Shown here piece after piece: positions 1 to 5,484 of a DNA stretch of 5,491 bases (position 1 is its first letter; each line of letters begins with the position of its first letter). The DNA is taken from the NCBI GenBank assembly GCA_022794295.1, contig JAAWEO010000148.1, forward strand, positions 1-5,491, read 5' to 3'. The position numbers and the translations under genes were made by a program. The notes below the pieces were generated by a model that was given only the letters and a program-made list of their open reading frames with translations, had not been told where the DNA came from and did no database searches. This DNA comes from Angelakisella sp. Its GTDB lineage: Bacteria; Bacillota; Clostridia; Oscillospirales; Ruminococcaceae.

Positions 1-168
1 CATTTGCCTCAAGGCGTCCCTCCAGGGGCTTGACCAACTCCGCAAGGTCTTTTGTTGCCCTCTCATTTGCCTCAAGGCGTCCCTCCAGGGGCTTGACCAG
101 CTCCGCAAGGTCTTTTGTCGCCCTTTCATTTGCCTCAAGGCGTTCCTCCAGGGGTTTGAACAGCTCCG
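1..168. repeat. 63-bp in-frame tandem repeat
   Basis: Units begin at 1, 64 and 127, each opening with CATTTGCCTCAAGGCGT on the plus strand. Units 1 and 2 differ at very few positions (for example CCAACTCC against CCAGCTCC, and TTTGTTGCC against TTTGTCGCC). Unit 3 is more diverged and loses similarity after about 168, where the unique N-terminal codons of the minus-strand gene begin. The period is a multiple of three and encodes 21 residues, so gain or loss of units keeps the frame. The array continues past the left edge. Confidence 0.9.
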
Positions 169-199
169 CAATGGCAAGCAAGTCTTCTCTTGTCAACAT
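1..199 (-). CDS. Small coiled-coil protein with 21-residue repeats (5' part only)
   Basis: The gene reads leftward and runs off the window, so only the first 66 residues are visible. The protein begins MLTREDLLAIAELFKPLEER and continues as near-identical 21-residue units of the type LEANERATKDLAELVKPLEGR. Twenty-one residues are three heptads, and leucines recur at heptad-like spacing among many charged residues, so a long parallel coiled coil is likely. The start is supported by an AGGAGG site at 208-213, eight bases upstream of the ATG, and by a promoter just beyond. Small proteins starting MLT-[RK]-EDLQAI followed by coiled-coil repeats are common in Clostridia and have no established function that I know of. 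There is no signal peptide or membrane segment in the visible part. It is divergent from the DUF2812 gene. The C-terminus and repeat number cannot be seen. Confidence 0.75.
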   Translation of the reverse strand, partial: MLTREDLLAIAELFKPLEERLEANERATKDLAELVKPLEGRLEANERATKDLAELVKPLEGRLEAN

Positions 200-225
200 C
201 CTTGTACCCTCCTTCGCCTGTGTCC

Positions 226-254
226 ATTATAGCGGGCAGCGGCGAAGAATGCAA
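226..254 (-). promoter_or_regulatory. Promoter of the coiled-coil gene
   Basis: On the minus strand a perfect TATAAT (231-226) lies 17 bases downstream of a weak -35 hexamer TTGCAT (254-249). Transcription would begin near 219, giving a leader of about 20 bases that includes the AGGAGG site at 213-208. The -10 match and spacing are good and the -35 is poor. Confidence 0.5.
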
Positions 255-262
255 GGGCCGGC

Positions 263-291
263 TTGGGATTTCCGATCCCGCCAGGTCCCAA
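263..291. other. Dyad symmetry between divergent genes
   Basis: TTGGGA (263-268) is complementary to TCCCAA (286-291), and an alternative inner pairing GGGAT (265-269) with ATCCC (275-279) is also possible. It lies in the roughly 170-base space between the leftward coiled-coil gene and the rightward DUF2812 gene. It could be an operator or a chance palindrome. No other recognisable element is seen in this intergenic region. Confidence 0.2.
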
Positions 292-373
292 ATCGGGCCA
301 TGGAGTGCGATCCCGGTCCACAGCATCCGTTACAGCTAAACCATTACGCTATGATACAAAGGAGTGAGCTTTT

Positions 374-1720
374 GTGAAAAGGAAACTCTACCGCCCGGTC
401 TTTTTTTCCCTGTACGACTTCGGTGCCATCGCCCGGTATCTGGAGGCTATGGCCGCCAAAGGATGGCTCCCGGACCGGCTGGGAAATGTTGTCTGGCGGT
501 TCCGTCCCGTCCCGCCCCAGCGGCTGCGGTTCGAGGTGGTCTTTTTCCCCGATGCCTCCGGCTTTGACCCCGGACCCACCGAAGAGCTGCACACCATGCT
601 GGAGTATTGCGCCCGGGATGGATGGACCCTCCTGGCCCAGTGGGGACAGGCCCAGATCCTCGTCAACCGGGAGGAAGACCCGGTGCCCATCGAAACCGAC
701 CCTGTGACCCAGGTAAAGGTCCTCCACAAGGCCATGAGGCGCACCATGCTCCCCGCCAATTTCCTGCTGGTGGGAATTATCCTTTTCCAGCTTTGGATGG
801 AGGTGCAAACGCTCCTCCGGGACCCGGTGGAGTTCCTCTGTGACAGCTTCCGCCTGGGGATGCTCCCCTTCTGGCTGCTGCTCCTGGGGGCCCAAGCCCG
901 GGAGATCACCGCCTATTTCGGATGGCTCCGCCGTGCCCGCCGCGCCGCGGAAAACGGGGTGCTGCTGGCCTCCAGACCCCGCCGCACCAGCTGGTGGCTG
1001 CTGGGGCTTGCCCTGCTTCTGCTGATTTGCTCCAGCCTGGGCCAAGGCAGCTTTCTGGCTGTCTGGTGCGGCTGCACCGCCCTGATCGTCCTCCTGGTGC
1101 GGCTGGTGCAGGGGCTGATGAAGCAGAAGGGGGCGTCCCGGGAGGTCAACCGGGCGGTCACCATCGGCCTCTGTGTCCTGCTTTTCCTGGGGGCCACCAG
1201 CGGGGCAGTGGCAGTGGCTGCCGGCAGCGGCCTATTTTCCAGCCGGGCCCCGGAGACCTACCAATACGGGGGTCACACCTTCCGGGCCTGGCAGGATCCC
1301 ATCCCCCTCCGGGTGGAGGAGCTGGTCCCGGCGGAGGGCATCCAATATTCCACCAGGGCGGAGCGGAAGGAGACCTTTCTTCTGGCCCGGAGCCGGTTCA
1401 GCCAGGAAGCCCTTCTCACCCAGCCCCCGGAGGCGCCGGAGCTCAGCTGCACCATTGTAGAGGTGAAGGCCAGGGTCCTCTTTCCCCTTTGCCGGGATTT
1501 TCTGCTGGAGGAGGACCCGCTGCTTGAGGAGGAGTACCGCCCGGCAGAGGCAGGACCCTGGGGGGCGGAGGAGGCCTTCCGGCTGTACCGCCACGGGGAG
1601 CCCCTGGACCGGTATCTTCTCGTCTTTCCGGGGCGGATGGGGGAGGTCCGCTCCCGGGGACTGGAGCTGACCCCGGAGCAGATGGCCGCCATTGGCGCCG
1701 CTCTGAAAACGGCGGCCTGA
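374..1720 (+). CDS. DUF2812 domain membrane protein
   Basis: A 448-residue protein of unknown function. Residues about 5-115 match the DUF2812 pattern as I know it: an N-terminal FFSLYDFGAIARYLEAMAAK helix, the AAKGW turn, a strand-rich middle, and a second helix ending DGWTLLAQWGQAQILVN. Five likely membrane segments follow at about 127-146, 157-176, 206-222, 226-247 and 261-283. A soluble C-terminal part of about 160 residues (290-448) follows that I do not recognise. The start is GTG at 374, preceded by AAAGGAG (358-364) nine bases upstream; an earlier GTG at 364 is in another frame. DUF2812 genes often sit beside a PadR-type regulator, but none is visible here; the left neighbour is a coiled-coil gene in the opposite direction. 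The family is fairly sure; the function is unknown. Confidence 0.85.
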   Translation: MKRKLYRPVFFSLYDFGAIARYLEAMAAKGWLPDRLGNVVWRFRPVPPQRLRFEVVFFPDASGFDPGPTEELHTMLEYCARDGWTLLAQWGQAQILVNREEDPVPIETDPVTQVKVLHKAMRRTMLPANFLLVGIILFQLWMEVQTLLRDPVEFLCDSFRLGMLPFWLLLLGAQAREITAYFGWLRRARRAAENGVLLASRPRRTSWWLLGLALLLLICSSLGQGSFLAVWCGCTALIVLLVRLVQGLMKQKGASREVNRAVTIGLCVLLFLGATSGAVAVAAGSGLFSSRAPETYQYGGHTFRAWQDPIPLRVEELVPAEGIQYSTRAERKETFLLARSRFSQEALLTQPPEAPELSCTIVEVKARVLFPLCRDFLLEEDPLLEEEYRPAEAGPWGAEEAFRLYRHGEPLDRYLLVFPGRMGEVRSRGLELTPEQMAAIGAALKTAA

Positions 1721-1721
1721 A

Positions 1722-1787
1722 AGCCCGTTCAAAATCTCCCCGTACATCGCCCCGGGCCGGGGGAAGCTTCCCCGGGGGATTTCTGAA
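1722..1787. repeat. Short foldback element, possible relic of the terminal repeat; possible terminator
   Basis: Two bases after the DUF2812 stop codon, TTCAAAATCTCCCC (1728-1741) is an imperfect inverted copy of GGGGGATTTCTGAA (1774-1787), with two single-base offsets. Between them lies the perfect palindrome GGGGAAGCTTCCCC (1760-1773). The left arm and its context (AGCC, two differing bases, then TTCAAAATCTCCCCG) also match the left end of the MITE-like element at 2852. The GC-rich core could help end transcription of the DUF2812 gene, but no run of T follows, so a standard intrinsic terminator is doubtful. Confidence 0.45.
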
Positions 1788-1794
1788 ATGGCGG

Positions 1795-1823
1795 TTGAAC
1801 ACCTCCCCTTTTTCGGGTATAAT
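1795..1823 (+). promoter_or_regulatory. Sigma-A-type promoter of hprK
   Basis: TTGAAC (1795-1800) and a perfect TATAAT (1818-1823) are separated by exactly 17 bases. The predicted start of transcription is near 1830, giving a leader of about 38 bases before the hprK ATG with an AAAGGAGG site at 1849-1856. This is the best promoter in the window, and it begins only seven bases after the foldback element ends. Confidence 0.72.
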
Positions 1824-1867
1824 AGAGGAAGAAAGATCCAGGAAAAGAAAAGGAGGCAGGCACAAGG

Positions 1868-2845
1868 ATGAGCATTCAGTTTACCGTCCCCCTGACAAAA
1901 ATCATCAGCGCCATGAAGCTGGAGGTGGCTTATATGCCCTCCGCCGGGGAGGAGATCCAGGTTTCCTCCTCGGATATCAACCGCCCCGGGCTCCAGCTGG
2001 CAGGCTTTTTTGACTATTTTGACAACCAGCGGGTCCAGCTGATCGGCAAAAGCGAAATGGCCTACCTCAGCCAGCTGACCCCGGAGCAGGAGGAGCAGGT
2101 GATGGAGCGGTACCTGGCCGCAAGGCCCGTGGCGGTCATCCTGACCCGCGGGAACCAGCCGCCCCCCATCACCCTGACAAAGGCCCAGAAGTACCAGGTC
2201 CCCCTGCTGATCACCGAGGCCACCACCACCGGCTTTTCCGCCAGCCTGACCGCCTACCTGAACATCGAGCTGGCCCCCCGCATCACCCGCCACGGGGTGC
2301 TGGTGGAGGTCTACGGCGAAGGGGTCCTTCTGCTGGGGGACAGCGGCGTGGGCAAAAGCGAGGCCGCCATCGAGCTGGTCAAGCGGGGCCACCGCCTGAT
2401 CGCTGACGACGCCGTGGAGATCCGCCGTGTGTCGGACAAGACCCTGGTGGGCTCCTCCCCTGCCAATATCCGCCATTTTCTGGAGCTGCGGGGCATTGGC
2501 ATCATCAACGTCCGGCGCATTTTCGGCATCGGCGCGGTAAAGGTCACCGGGCGCATCGATATGCTTATGAACCTGGAGATCTGGAGCCCCAACAAAACCT
2601 ACGACCGTATGGGCATGGAGGAGGAGACCACCGATATCCTGGGCCTTTCCATCCCCTCGGTGACCATCCCTGTAAAGCCCGGGCGGAACCTAGCCATGAT
2701 CATCGAGGTGGCCGCCATGAACAACCGCCAGAAGAAGCTGGGCTACAATGCCGCTCACGAGCTGCTGGCCCGCCTGGGCATGGCGGAGGACATCCCCCGT
2801 GTCCAGCGCCACGCCGCCACCGACTACGAGGAATTCTTCTATTAA
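1868..2845 (+). CDS. hprK: HPr kinase/phosphorylase
   Basis: A bifunctional cytoplasmic enzyme that phosphorylates HPr of the sugar phosphotransferase system on Ser46 using ATP or pyrophosphate, and removes the phosphate by phosphorolysis; P-Ser-HPr drives CcpA-dependent catabolite repression. At 325 residues it has the usual length. Residues 1-130 form the N-terminal domain. The C-terminal kinase domain shows His142 in RHG, the P-loop GDSGVGKS (157-164), the acidic pair Asp180-Asp181 in IADDAVEI, the family signature ELRGIGIINV (206-215), and the conserved PVKPGRN segment (269-274 region). All expected catalytic features are present, so it should be active. The ATG follows AAAGGAGG by 11 bases. 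It has its own promoter. The downstream gap contains a MITE-like element, so coupling to the following genes is uncertain. Confidence 0.97.
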   Translation: MSIQFTVPLTKIISAMKLEVAYMPSAGEEIQVSSSDINRPGLQLAGFFDYFDNQRVQLIGKSEMAYLSQLTPEQEEQVMERYLAARPVAVILTRGNQPPPITLTKAQKYQVPLLITEATTTGFSASLTAYLNIELAPRITRHGVLVEVYGEGVLLLGDSGVGKSEAAIELVKRGHRLIADDAVEIRRVSDKTLVGSSPANIRHFLELRGIGIINVRRIFGIGAVKVTGRIDMLMNLEIWSPNKTYDRMGMEEETTDILGLSIPSVTIPVKPGRNLAMIIEVAAMNNRQKKLGYNAAHELLARLGMAEDIPRVQRHAATDYEEFFY

Positions 2846-2851
2846 CTGCTA

Positions 2852-3072
2852 AGAGCCTATTCAAAATCTCCCCGCACGCCGCCAGGACAGGTCTTTTTTC
2901 ACCCTGCTGCGTTAAAAAATCTTGTAATACACCAAGTATTCCTGCGATTTTTTGCCTTGCAGGATAACTGCGCCCGCAGGCGCGTCCAGAGCGCAACCGC
3001 CCCAGGCGGCTCTTAGCGCGGAGGAAAAAATCCCTGCCCTTTCGGCATACTTGGAGATCTTGAATAGGCTCT
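2852..3072. mobile_element. MITE-like element with 20-bp terminal inverted repeats
   Basis: The left end AGAGCCTATTCAAAATCTCC (2852-2871) and the right end (3053-3072) are inverted copies with one mismatch in 20. The 221-bp interior has no credible gene, as expected of a non-autonomous element. It contains an AT-rich foldback in which AAAAAATC (2914-2921) pairs with GATTTTTT (2946-2953), AATAC (2926-2930) with GTATT (2936-2940), and CCTGC (2903-2907) with GCAGG (2959-2963). Two GC hairpins follow: 2970-2983, and 2997-3009 set inside GCGC arms. TA occurs just outside the left end (2850-2851) and overlapping the right end (3072-3073), which hints at TA target choice but is not a clean duplication. 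The element fills most of the hprK downstream gap. I cannot name its parent transposase. Confidence 0.75.
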
Positions 3073-3093
3073 AAAAGGGAAACGCTGCCGGAG

Positions 3094-3110
3094 GGGGACC
3101 CCGAGTCCCT
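3094..3110. other. Short hairpin upstream of the 77-aa gene
   Basis: GGGAC (3095-3099) pairs with GTCCC (3105-3109) around a five-base loop, extendable by a G-T pair. It lies between the MITE-like element and the ribosome binding site of the next gene. No T run follows and no promoter could be assigned in this stretch. Confidence 0.25.
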
Positions 3111-3150
3111 GCCCGGCATAGAATAGGACGTCTGTGAAGGGAGGCTCCCC

Positions 3151-3384
3151 ATGAAAGCACTGTTTACCAGCGCCGACGAATACCTGCGCCAAAGCAGCTG
3201 GAAGGACCTGGCGGTCCTGAAGCTCTGCCTGCTGTCCCTGGGCCTGCTGATCGGCATGGAGATCCCCAAAAGGGGGCGGAAGGAGACCCGCATCGCCGCT
3301 GCCCTTCTCTTTGCCGCCACCTACATCCCCCTGATGGTCCGGTATTTGAGGATCCTTCTTAGAGCCGCAAGGGAAGAAGCATAA
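3151..3384 (+). CDS. Small two-helix membrane protein
   Basis: A 77-residue protein with two hydrophobic stretches, about residues 22-37 (LKLCLLSLGLLIGMEI) and 48-68 (IAAALLFAATYIPLMVRYLRI), joined by the basic loop PKRGRKETR. The basic loop suggests that both ends lie outside the membrane and the loop inside, but the C-terminus is also basic, so orientation is unsure. The start is well supported by AAGGGAGG (3137-3144) six bases before the ATG. From memory, similar small proteins with a WKDLA-LKLCL-SLGLLIG motif occur in Oscillospiraceae and Lachnospiraceae, sometimes labelled as a phosphate ABC transporter permease; the size here does not support that name. It lies 64 bases before the PHP gene. 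Function unknown. Confidence 0.75.
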   Translation: MKALFTSADEYLRQSSWKDLAVLKLCLLSLGLLIGMEIPKRGRKETRIAAALLFAATYIPLMVRYLRILLRAAREEA

Positions 3385-3388
3385 TCGC

Positions 3389-3416
3389 CCCGCCCCGGAG
3401 GATTCCCCGGGGCGGG
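3389..3416. terminator. Strong GC hairpin, terminator-like without a T run
   Basis: CCCGCCCCGG (3389-3398) pairs perfectly over ten bases with CCGGGGCGGG (3407-3416) around an eight-base loop, starting five bases after the 77-aa gene stops. It is followed by CAGCAGAAAC rather than a T tract, and no T tract follows on the other strand either. It may stabilise the 3' end of the upstream message or weaken read-through into the PHP gene. It is not a textbook intrinsic terminator. Confidence 0.4.
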
Positions 3417-3448
3417 CAGCAGAAACAGAGAGAAAGGTTGCTGCCGTT

Positions 3449-4186
3449 ATGAAGATCGCTGGGGACACCCATACCCACACCCTCTCCTGCCAGCACGCCT
3501 ACAGCACCCTGCTGGAGAACATCCGATACGCCGCCTCCATTGGGCACCGTTTTCTGGTGACCACCGAGCACGGCCCCGCCATGGCAGGGGCCCCTCACGA
3601 GTGGTTCTTCGAGAACCTGGCTAAGGCGGTCCCCAGGGAGGTGGAGGGGGTGGTGGTCATCAAGGGATGCGAGGCCAACCTGATGGACTGCGCCGGCACC
3701 CTGGATGTCCCCGAGGCAGGGCTGAAGCGGCTGGACCTGGTGATGGCCTCTATGCACCGGGTCACCTTCCCCCAGGGCACCACCCCGGAGGAACGCACCG
3801 CCGCCTGGTGCGCCGCGGCCAAAAACCCCCGGGTGGATGTTATCGGCCACCTGGGGGACCCTCGCTTTTCGGTCGATTACGAGGCGGTGATCCGTGCCTT
3901 CCGGGAGGGGGGCCAGGCGGTGGAGCTGAACAGCTCCTCCCCCAAAAGCCGCCCGGGCTCGGAGGAAAACTGCCGCACCATTGCGCGCCTTTGCAGGGAG
4001 CACGGGGTGCCGGTGCTCCTTTCCACCGACGCCCACTTCTGCACCGCCATCGGCAAGGTGGAGCGGGCGGCCTCGGTGGCCCGGGAGGCGGGCATCCCCG
4101 AGGAACAGATCCTGAACACCAGCTACCGGCGCTTCCGGGACTGGCTGGCCGCCCGGCAGAGGATCAGCGACCTGCCGGAGGAGTAA
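3449..4186 (+). CDS. PHP-domain phosphatase, YcdX-like
   Basis: A 245-residue metal-dependent phosphoesterase of the polymerase and histidinol phosphatase (PHP) superfamily, the same length as E. coli YcdX. The metal ligands expected for the trinuclear site are all visible: DTHTHT (His8, His10), His16, TEHG (Glu40, His41), GCEAN (Glu75), SMHR (His103), IGHLG (His134) and STDAHF (Asp194, His196). The fold should be a distorted TIM barrel in the cytoplasm, probably with zinc. The physiological substrate of this family is not settled. A weak AAAGG (3433-3437) lies 11 bases before the ATG. murB starts 13 bases after its stop, so the two are very likely co-transcribed. Histidinol phosphatase is an alternative, but length and motif layout favour the YcdX group. 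Confidence 0.93.
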   Translation: MKIAGDTHTHTLSCQHAYSTLLENIRYAASIGHRFLVTTEHGPAMAGAPHEWFFENLAKAVPREVEGVVVIKGCEANLMDCAGTLDVPEAGLKRLDLVMASMHRVTFPQGTTPEERTAAWCAAAKNPRVDVIGHLGDPRFSVDYEAVIRAFREGGQAVELNSSSPKSRPGSEENCRTIARLCREHGVPVLLSTDAHFCTAIGKVERAASVAREAGIPEEQILNTSYRRFRDWLAARQRISDLPEE

Positions 4187-4199
4187 AGGAGGAACTGCC

Positions 4200-5138
4200 A
4201 TGTCATCGATTTGGAACACCGCCCTGGGGGAGACCGGCATCCCTCTGGTGACGGAGGAGCCCATGAGCCGCCACACCACCTTTCACATTGGGGGGCCGGC
4301 GGAATACTTTGCCCGCCCCGGCACCCCGGAGGAGGCAGCCGCCCTGCTGGAGGTCTGCCGCAGGGAGGGGATCCCCTTCTTCATCCTGGGGAAGGGCTCC
4401 AACCTGCTGGTGGAGGACCAGGGCATCCCGGGGCTTACCATAGCCATGGAGGGCCTTTCCCAGATCACCCTGGAGGGGACCCTGATCCGGGCCCAGGCGG
4501 GGGCCTCCCTGATGGCGGTCTGCGCCGCCGCCCGGGACGCCGGCCTCACCGGCCTGGAGTTCGCCTATGGTATCCCCGGCCAGGTGGGCGGGGGCGTCTA
4601 CATGAACGCCGGGGCCTACGGCGGGGAGCTTCGGGACGTTTTGGTCTCGGTGGAGTTCTTGGACGAGGATGGGGCCCGCCGCACCCTGCCGGTGGAGGAG
4701 CTAGAAATGGGCTACCGCCACACCATCTTCACCGGGAAGAAGCGGGTCATTCTCGCCGCAGAGTTCCGGCTGGAGAAGGACCCGGAGGGCCCCGGTGCCG
4801 TTGCCTCCCGAATGGAGGAGATTTACAGCCGCCGCCGTGAAAAGCAGCCCTTGGACCGGCCCAGCGCCGGGAGCACCTTCAAGCGCCCGGAGGGCGCCTA
4901 TGCCGCCGCCCTTATTGACCAGTGCGGCCTAAAGGGCTTCCGGGTGGGGGGTGCCCAGGTAAGCGAAAAGCACGCCGGCTTTGTCATCAACGCCGGCGGG
5001 GCCACCTGTGCCCATGTGCTGGCCCTGATCGAAGAAGTCCAGCGCATCGTAGCCGACCAAACCGGCTTCCACCTAGCCCCCGAAGTGATTCGGCCTGGAG
5101 GCCGCGTCCAGACCCTACCCGGCGCTAACGCGCCTTAA
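4200..5138 (+). CDS. murB: UDP-N-acetylenolpyruvoylglucosamine reductase (MurB)
   Basis: A cytoplasmic FAD enzyme that uses NADPH to reduce UDP-GlcNAc-enolpyruvate to UDP-N-acetylmuramic acid, the second committed step of peptidoglycan synthesis. FAD-binding segments are visible as GKGSNLL (64-70) and GIPGQVGGGVYMNAGAYG (124-141). Catalytic residues are Arg173 in GYRH, Ser225 in AGSTFKRP, and Glu295 in APEVI. The 312-residue length and the SAGSTFKRP form fit the type IIb MurB of Firmicutes. AAAGGAGG (4185-4192), overlapping the stop codon of the PHP gene, lies seven bases before the ATG, indicating translational coupling. After the last conserved motif the protein has an unusual tail, PGGRVQTLPGANAP, whose DNA includes a small hairpin (5121-5134); MurB normally ends within a few residues of that motif. 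Confidence 0.97.
   Translation: MSSIWNTALGETGIPLVTEEPMSRHTTFHIGGPAEYFARPGTPEEAAALLEVCRREGIPFFILGKGSNLLVEDQGIPGLTIAMEGLSQITLEGTLIRAQAGASLMAVCAAARDAGLTGLEFAYGIPGQVGGGVYMNAGAYGGELRDVLVSVEFLDEDGARRTLPVEELEMGYRHTIFTGKKRVILAAEFRLEKDPEGPGAVASRMEEIYSRRREKQPLDRPSAGSTFKRPEGAYAAALIDQCGLKGFRVGGAQVSEKHAGFVINAGGATCAHVLALIEEVQRIVADQTGFHLAPEVIRPGGRVQTLPGANAP
5121..5134. other. Hairpin at the very end of murB
   Basis: GGCGC (5121-5125) pairs with GCGCC (5130-5134) around TAAC, in the last codons of murB just before the TAA stop. It resembles the small hairpins farther downstream and may mark where repeat-like DNA begins. Confidence 0.35.
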
Positions 5139-5300
5139 CACTGTGCGAACACTTGGTGGGTGCCTGGAGTCCTAACGAGCACAGGGCGGGACGATTCCCT
5201 TGCCTTTTACAGGCTGGATGGGGGCAGTTCCTGCCAATCTAAGGCTCCAGGCAGCCGCTATCGCCCCGCACACACTCTTGTAGGGTCTAAAGTTTAGGTC
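5139..5300. other. Non-coding stretch with a possible branched RNA fold
   Basis: No gene is supported here. TGCCTGGAG (5161-5169) is perfectly complementary to CTCCAGGCA (5245-5253); the stem extends inward by CCT/AGG (5171-5173 with 5242-5244) and outward by GG/CC. Inside it lie three small hairpins: GGGA-CGAT-TCCC (5188-5199), GCCT/AGGC (5202-5214) and GGCAG-TTC-CTGCC (5223-5235). TGTGCG (5142-5147) and CGCACA (5267-5272) can close the whole. The result is a cloverleaf-like shape of about 130 bases. It lacks tRNA signatures, and I saw no match to the conserved cores of RNase P, SRP or tmRNA. Strand is unknown, and it may be a structured RNA or a repeat. Confidence 0.35.
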
Positions 5301-5301
5301 C

Positions 5302-5468
5302 ACCCTTTTCAAAGGGTTGGGCGTAGCCCACGTGCCCGAAGGGCTCGGGGTCAGGGCGGCGCCCTGGTCGCTCCCCGCAGGGAGCGAAATTCCCCCCGCA
5401 TCCTTACCGGAGGGCGCATTTCTGCCGCCGCAGCGGCGTCTCGGAGCGCAACTGCCCCGAAGGGGCAG
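5302..5468. repeat. Cluster of seven short tight-loop hairpins
   Basis: Seven perfect or near-perfect inverted repeats occur in 167 bases: ACCCTTT/AAAGGGT (5302-5317); TGGGC-GTA-GCCCA (5318-5330); GCCC-GAA-GGGC (5334-5344, extended by CG/CG across a T-T mismatch); CAGGGC-GGC-GCCCTG (5352-5366); an 8-bp stem around CGCA (5368-5387); GCCGC-CGCA-GCGGC (5424-5437); and CTGCCCC-GAA-GGGGCAG (5452-5468). Loops are two to four bases. No gene with a ribosome binding site is seen on either strand. The last two hairpins are homologous to the interior of the MITE-like element. Confidence 0.65.
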
Positions 5469-5484
5469 CTCTTAGCGCGGAGAG
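5424..5484. repeat. Second copy of the hairpin module found in the MITE-like element
   Basis: This segment aligns with 2970-3024. Both have a five-pair stem around CGCA, then GTC and a few bases, GAGCGCAAC, a second hairpin, and GCTCTTAGCGCGGAG. In both, GCGC before and after the second hairpin can form an outer stem. The window ends seven bases later, so the rest of this copy, if any, is not visible. Confidence 0.65.

Noticed and set aside
1..168. CRISPR array
   Set aside because: The repeats are directly adjacent without variable spacers and encode an in-frame coiled coil.
350..355. TATGAT as a -10 box for the DUF2812 gene
   Set aside because: Transcription would start within the ribosome binding site at 358-364, and no -35 lies at suitable distance (TTACAG at 330-335 is only 14 bases away).
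344..1045. Long minus-strand open frame opposite the DUF2812 gene
   Set aside because: Low-complexity Gly/Gln/Pro-rich translation typical of antisense frames in GC-rich DNA, no ribosome binding site, and fully overlapped by a better gene.
1232..2476. Long minus-strand open frame across the DUF2812-hprK boundary
   Set aside because: It spans the hprK promoter and the antisense of conserved hprK sequence; it has no recognisable domain and no start signal.
3060..3124. Promoter for the 77-aa gene using TTGAAT in the right terminal repeat (3060-3065) and TAGAAT (3119-3124)
   Set aside because: The hexamers are 53 bases apart, far from the usual 16-18, and neither has a partner at the proper distance.
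5159..5256. tRNA gene suggested by the cloverleaf-like pairing
   Set aside because: No seven-base acceptor stem of tRNA layout, no T-loop consensus, no anticodon arm of proper size, and no CCA end.
5296..5476. Plus-strand open frame through the hairpin cluster
   Set aside because: No ATG with a ribosome binding site, and the frame follows palindromic GC-rich repeats, so coding is unlikely although an open frame of over 50 codons exists.
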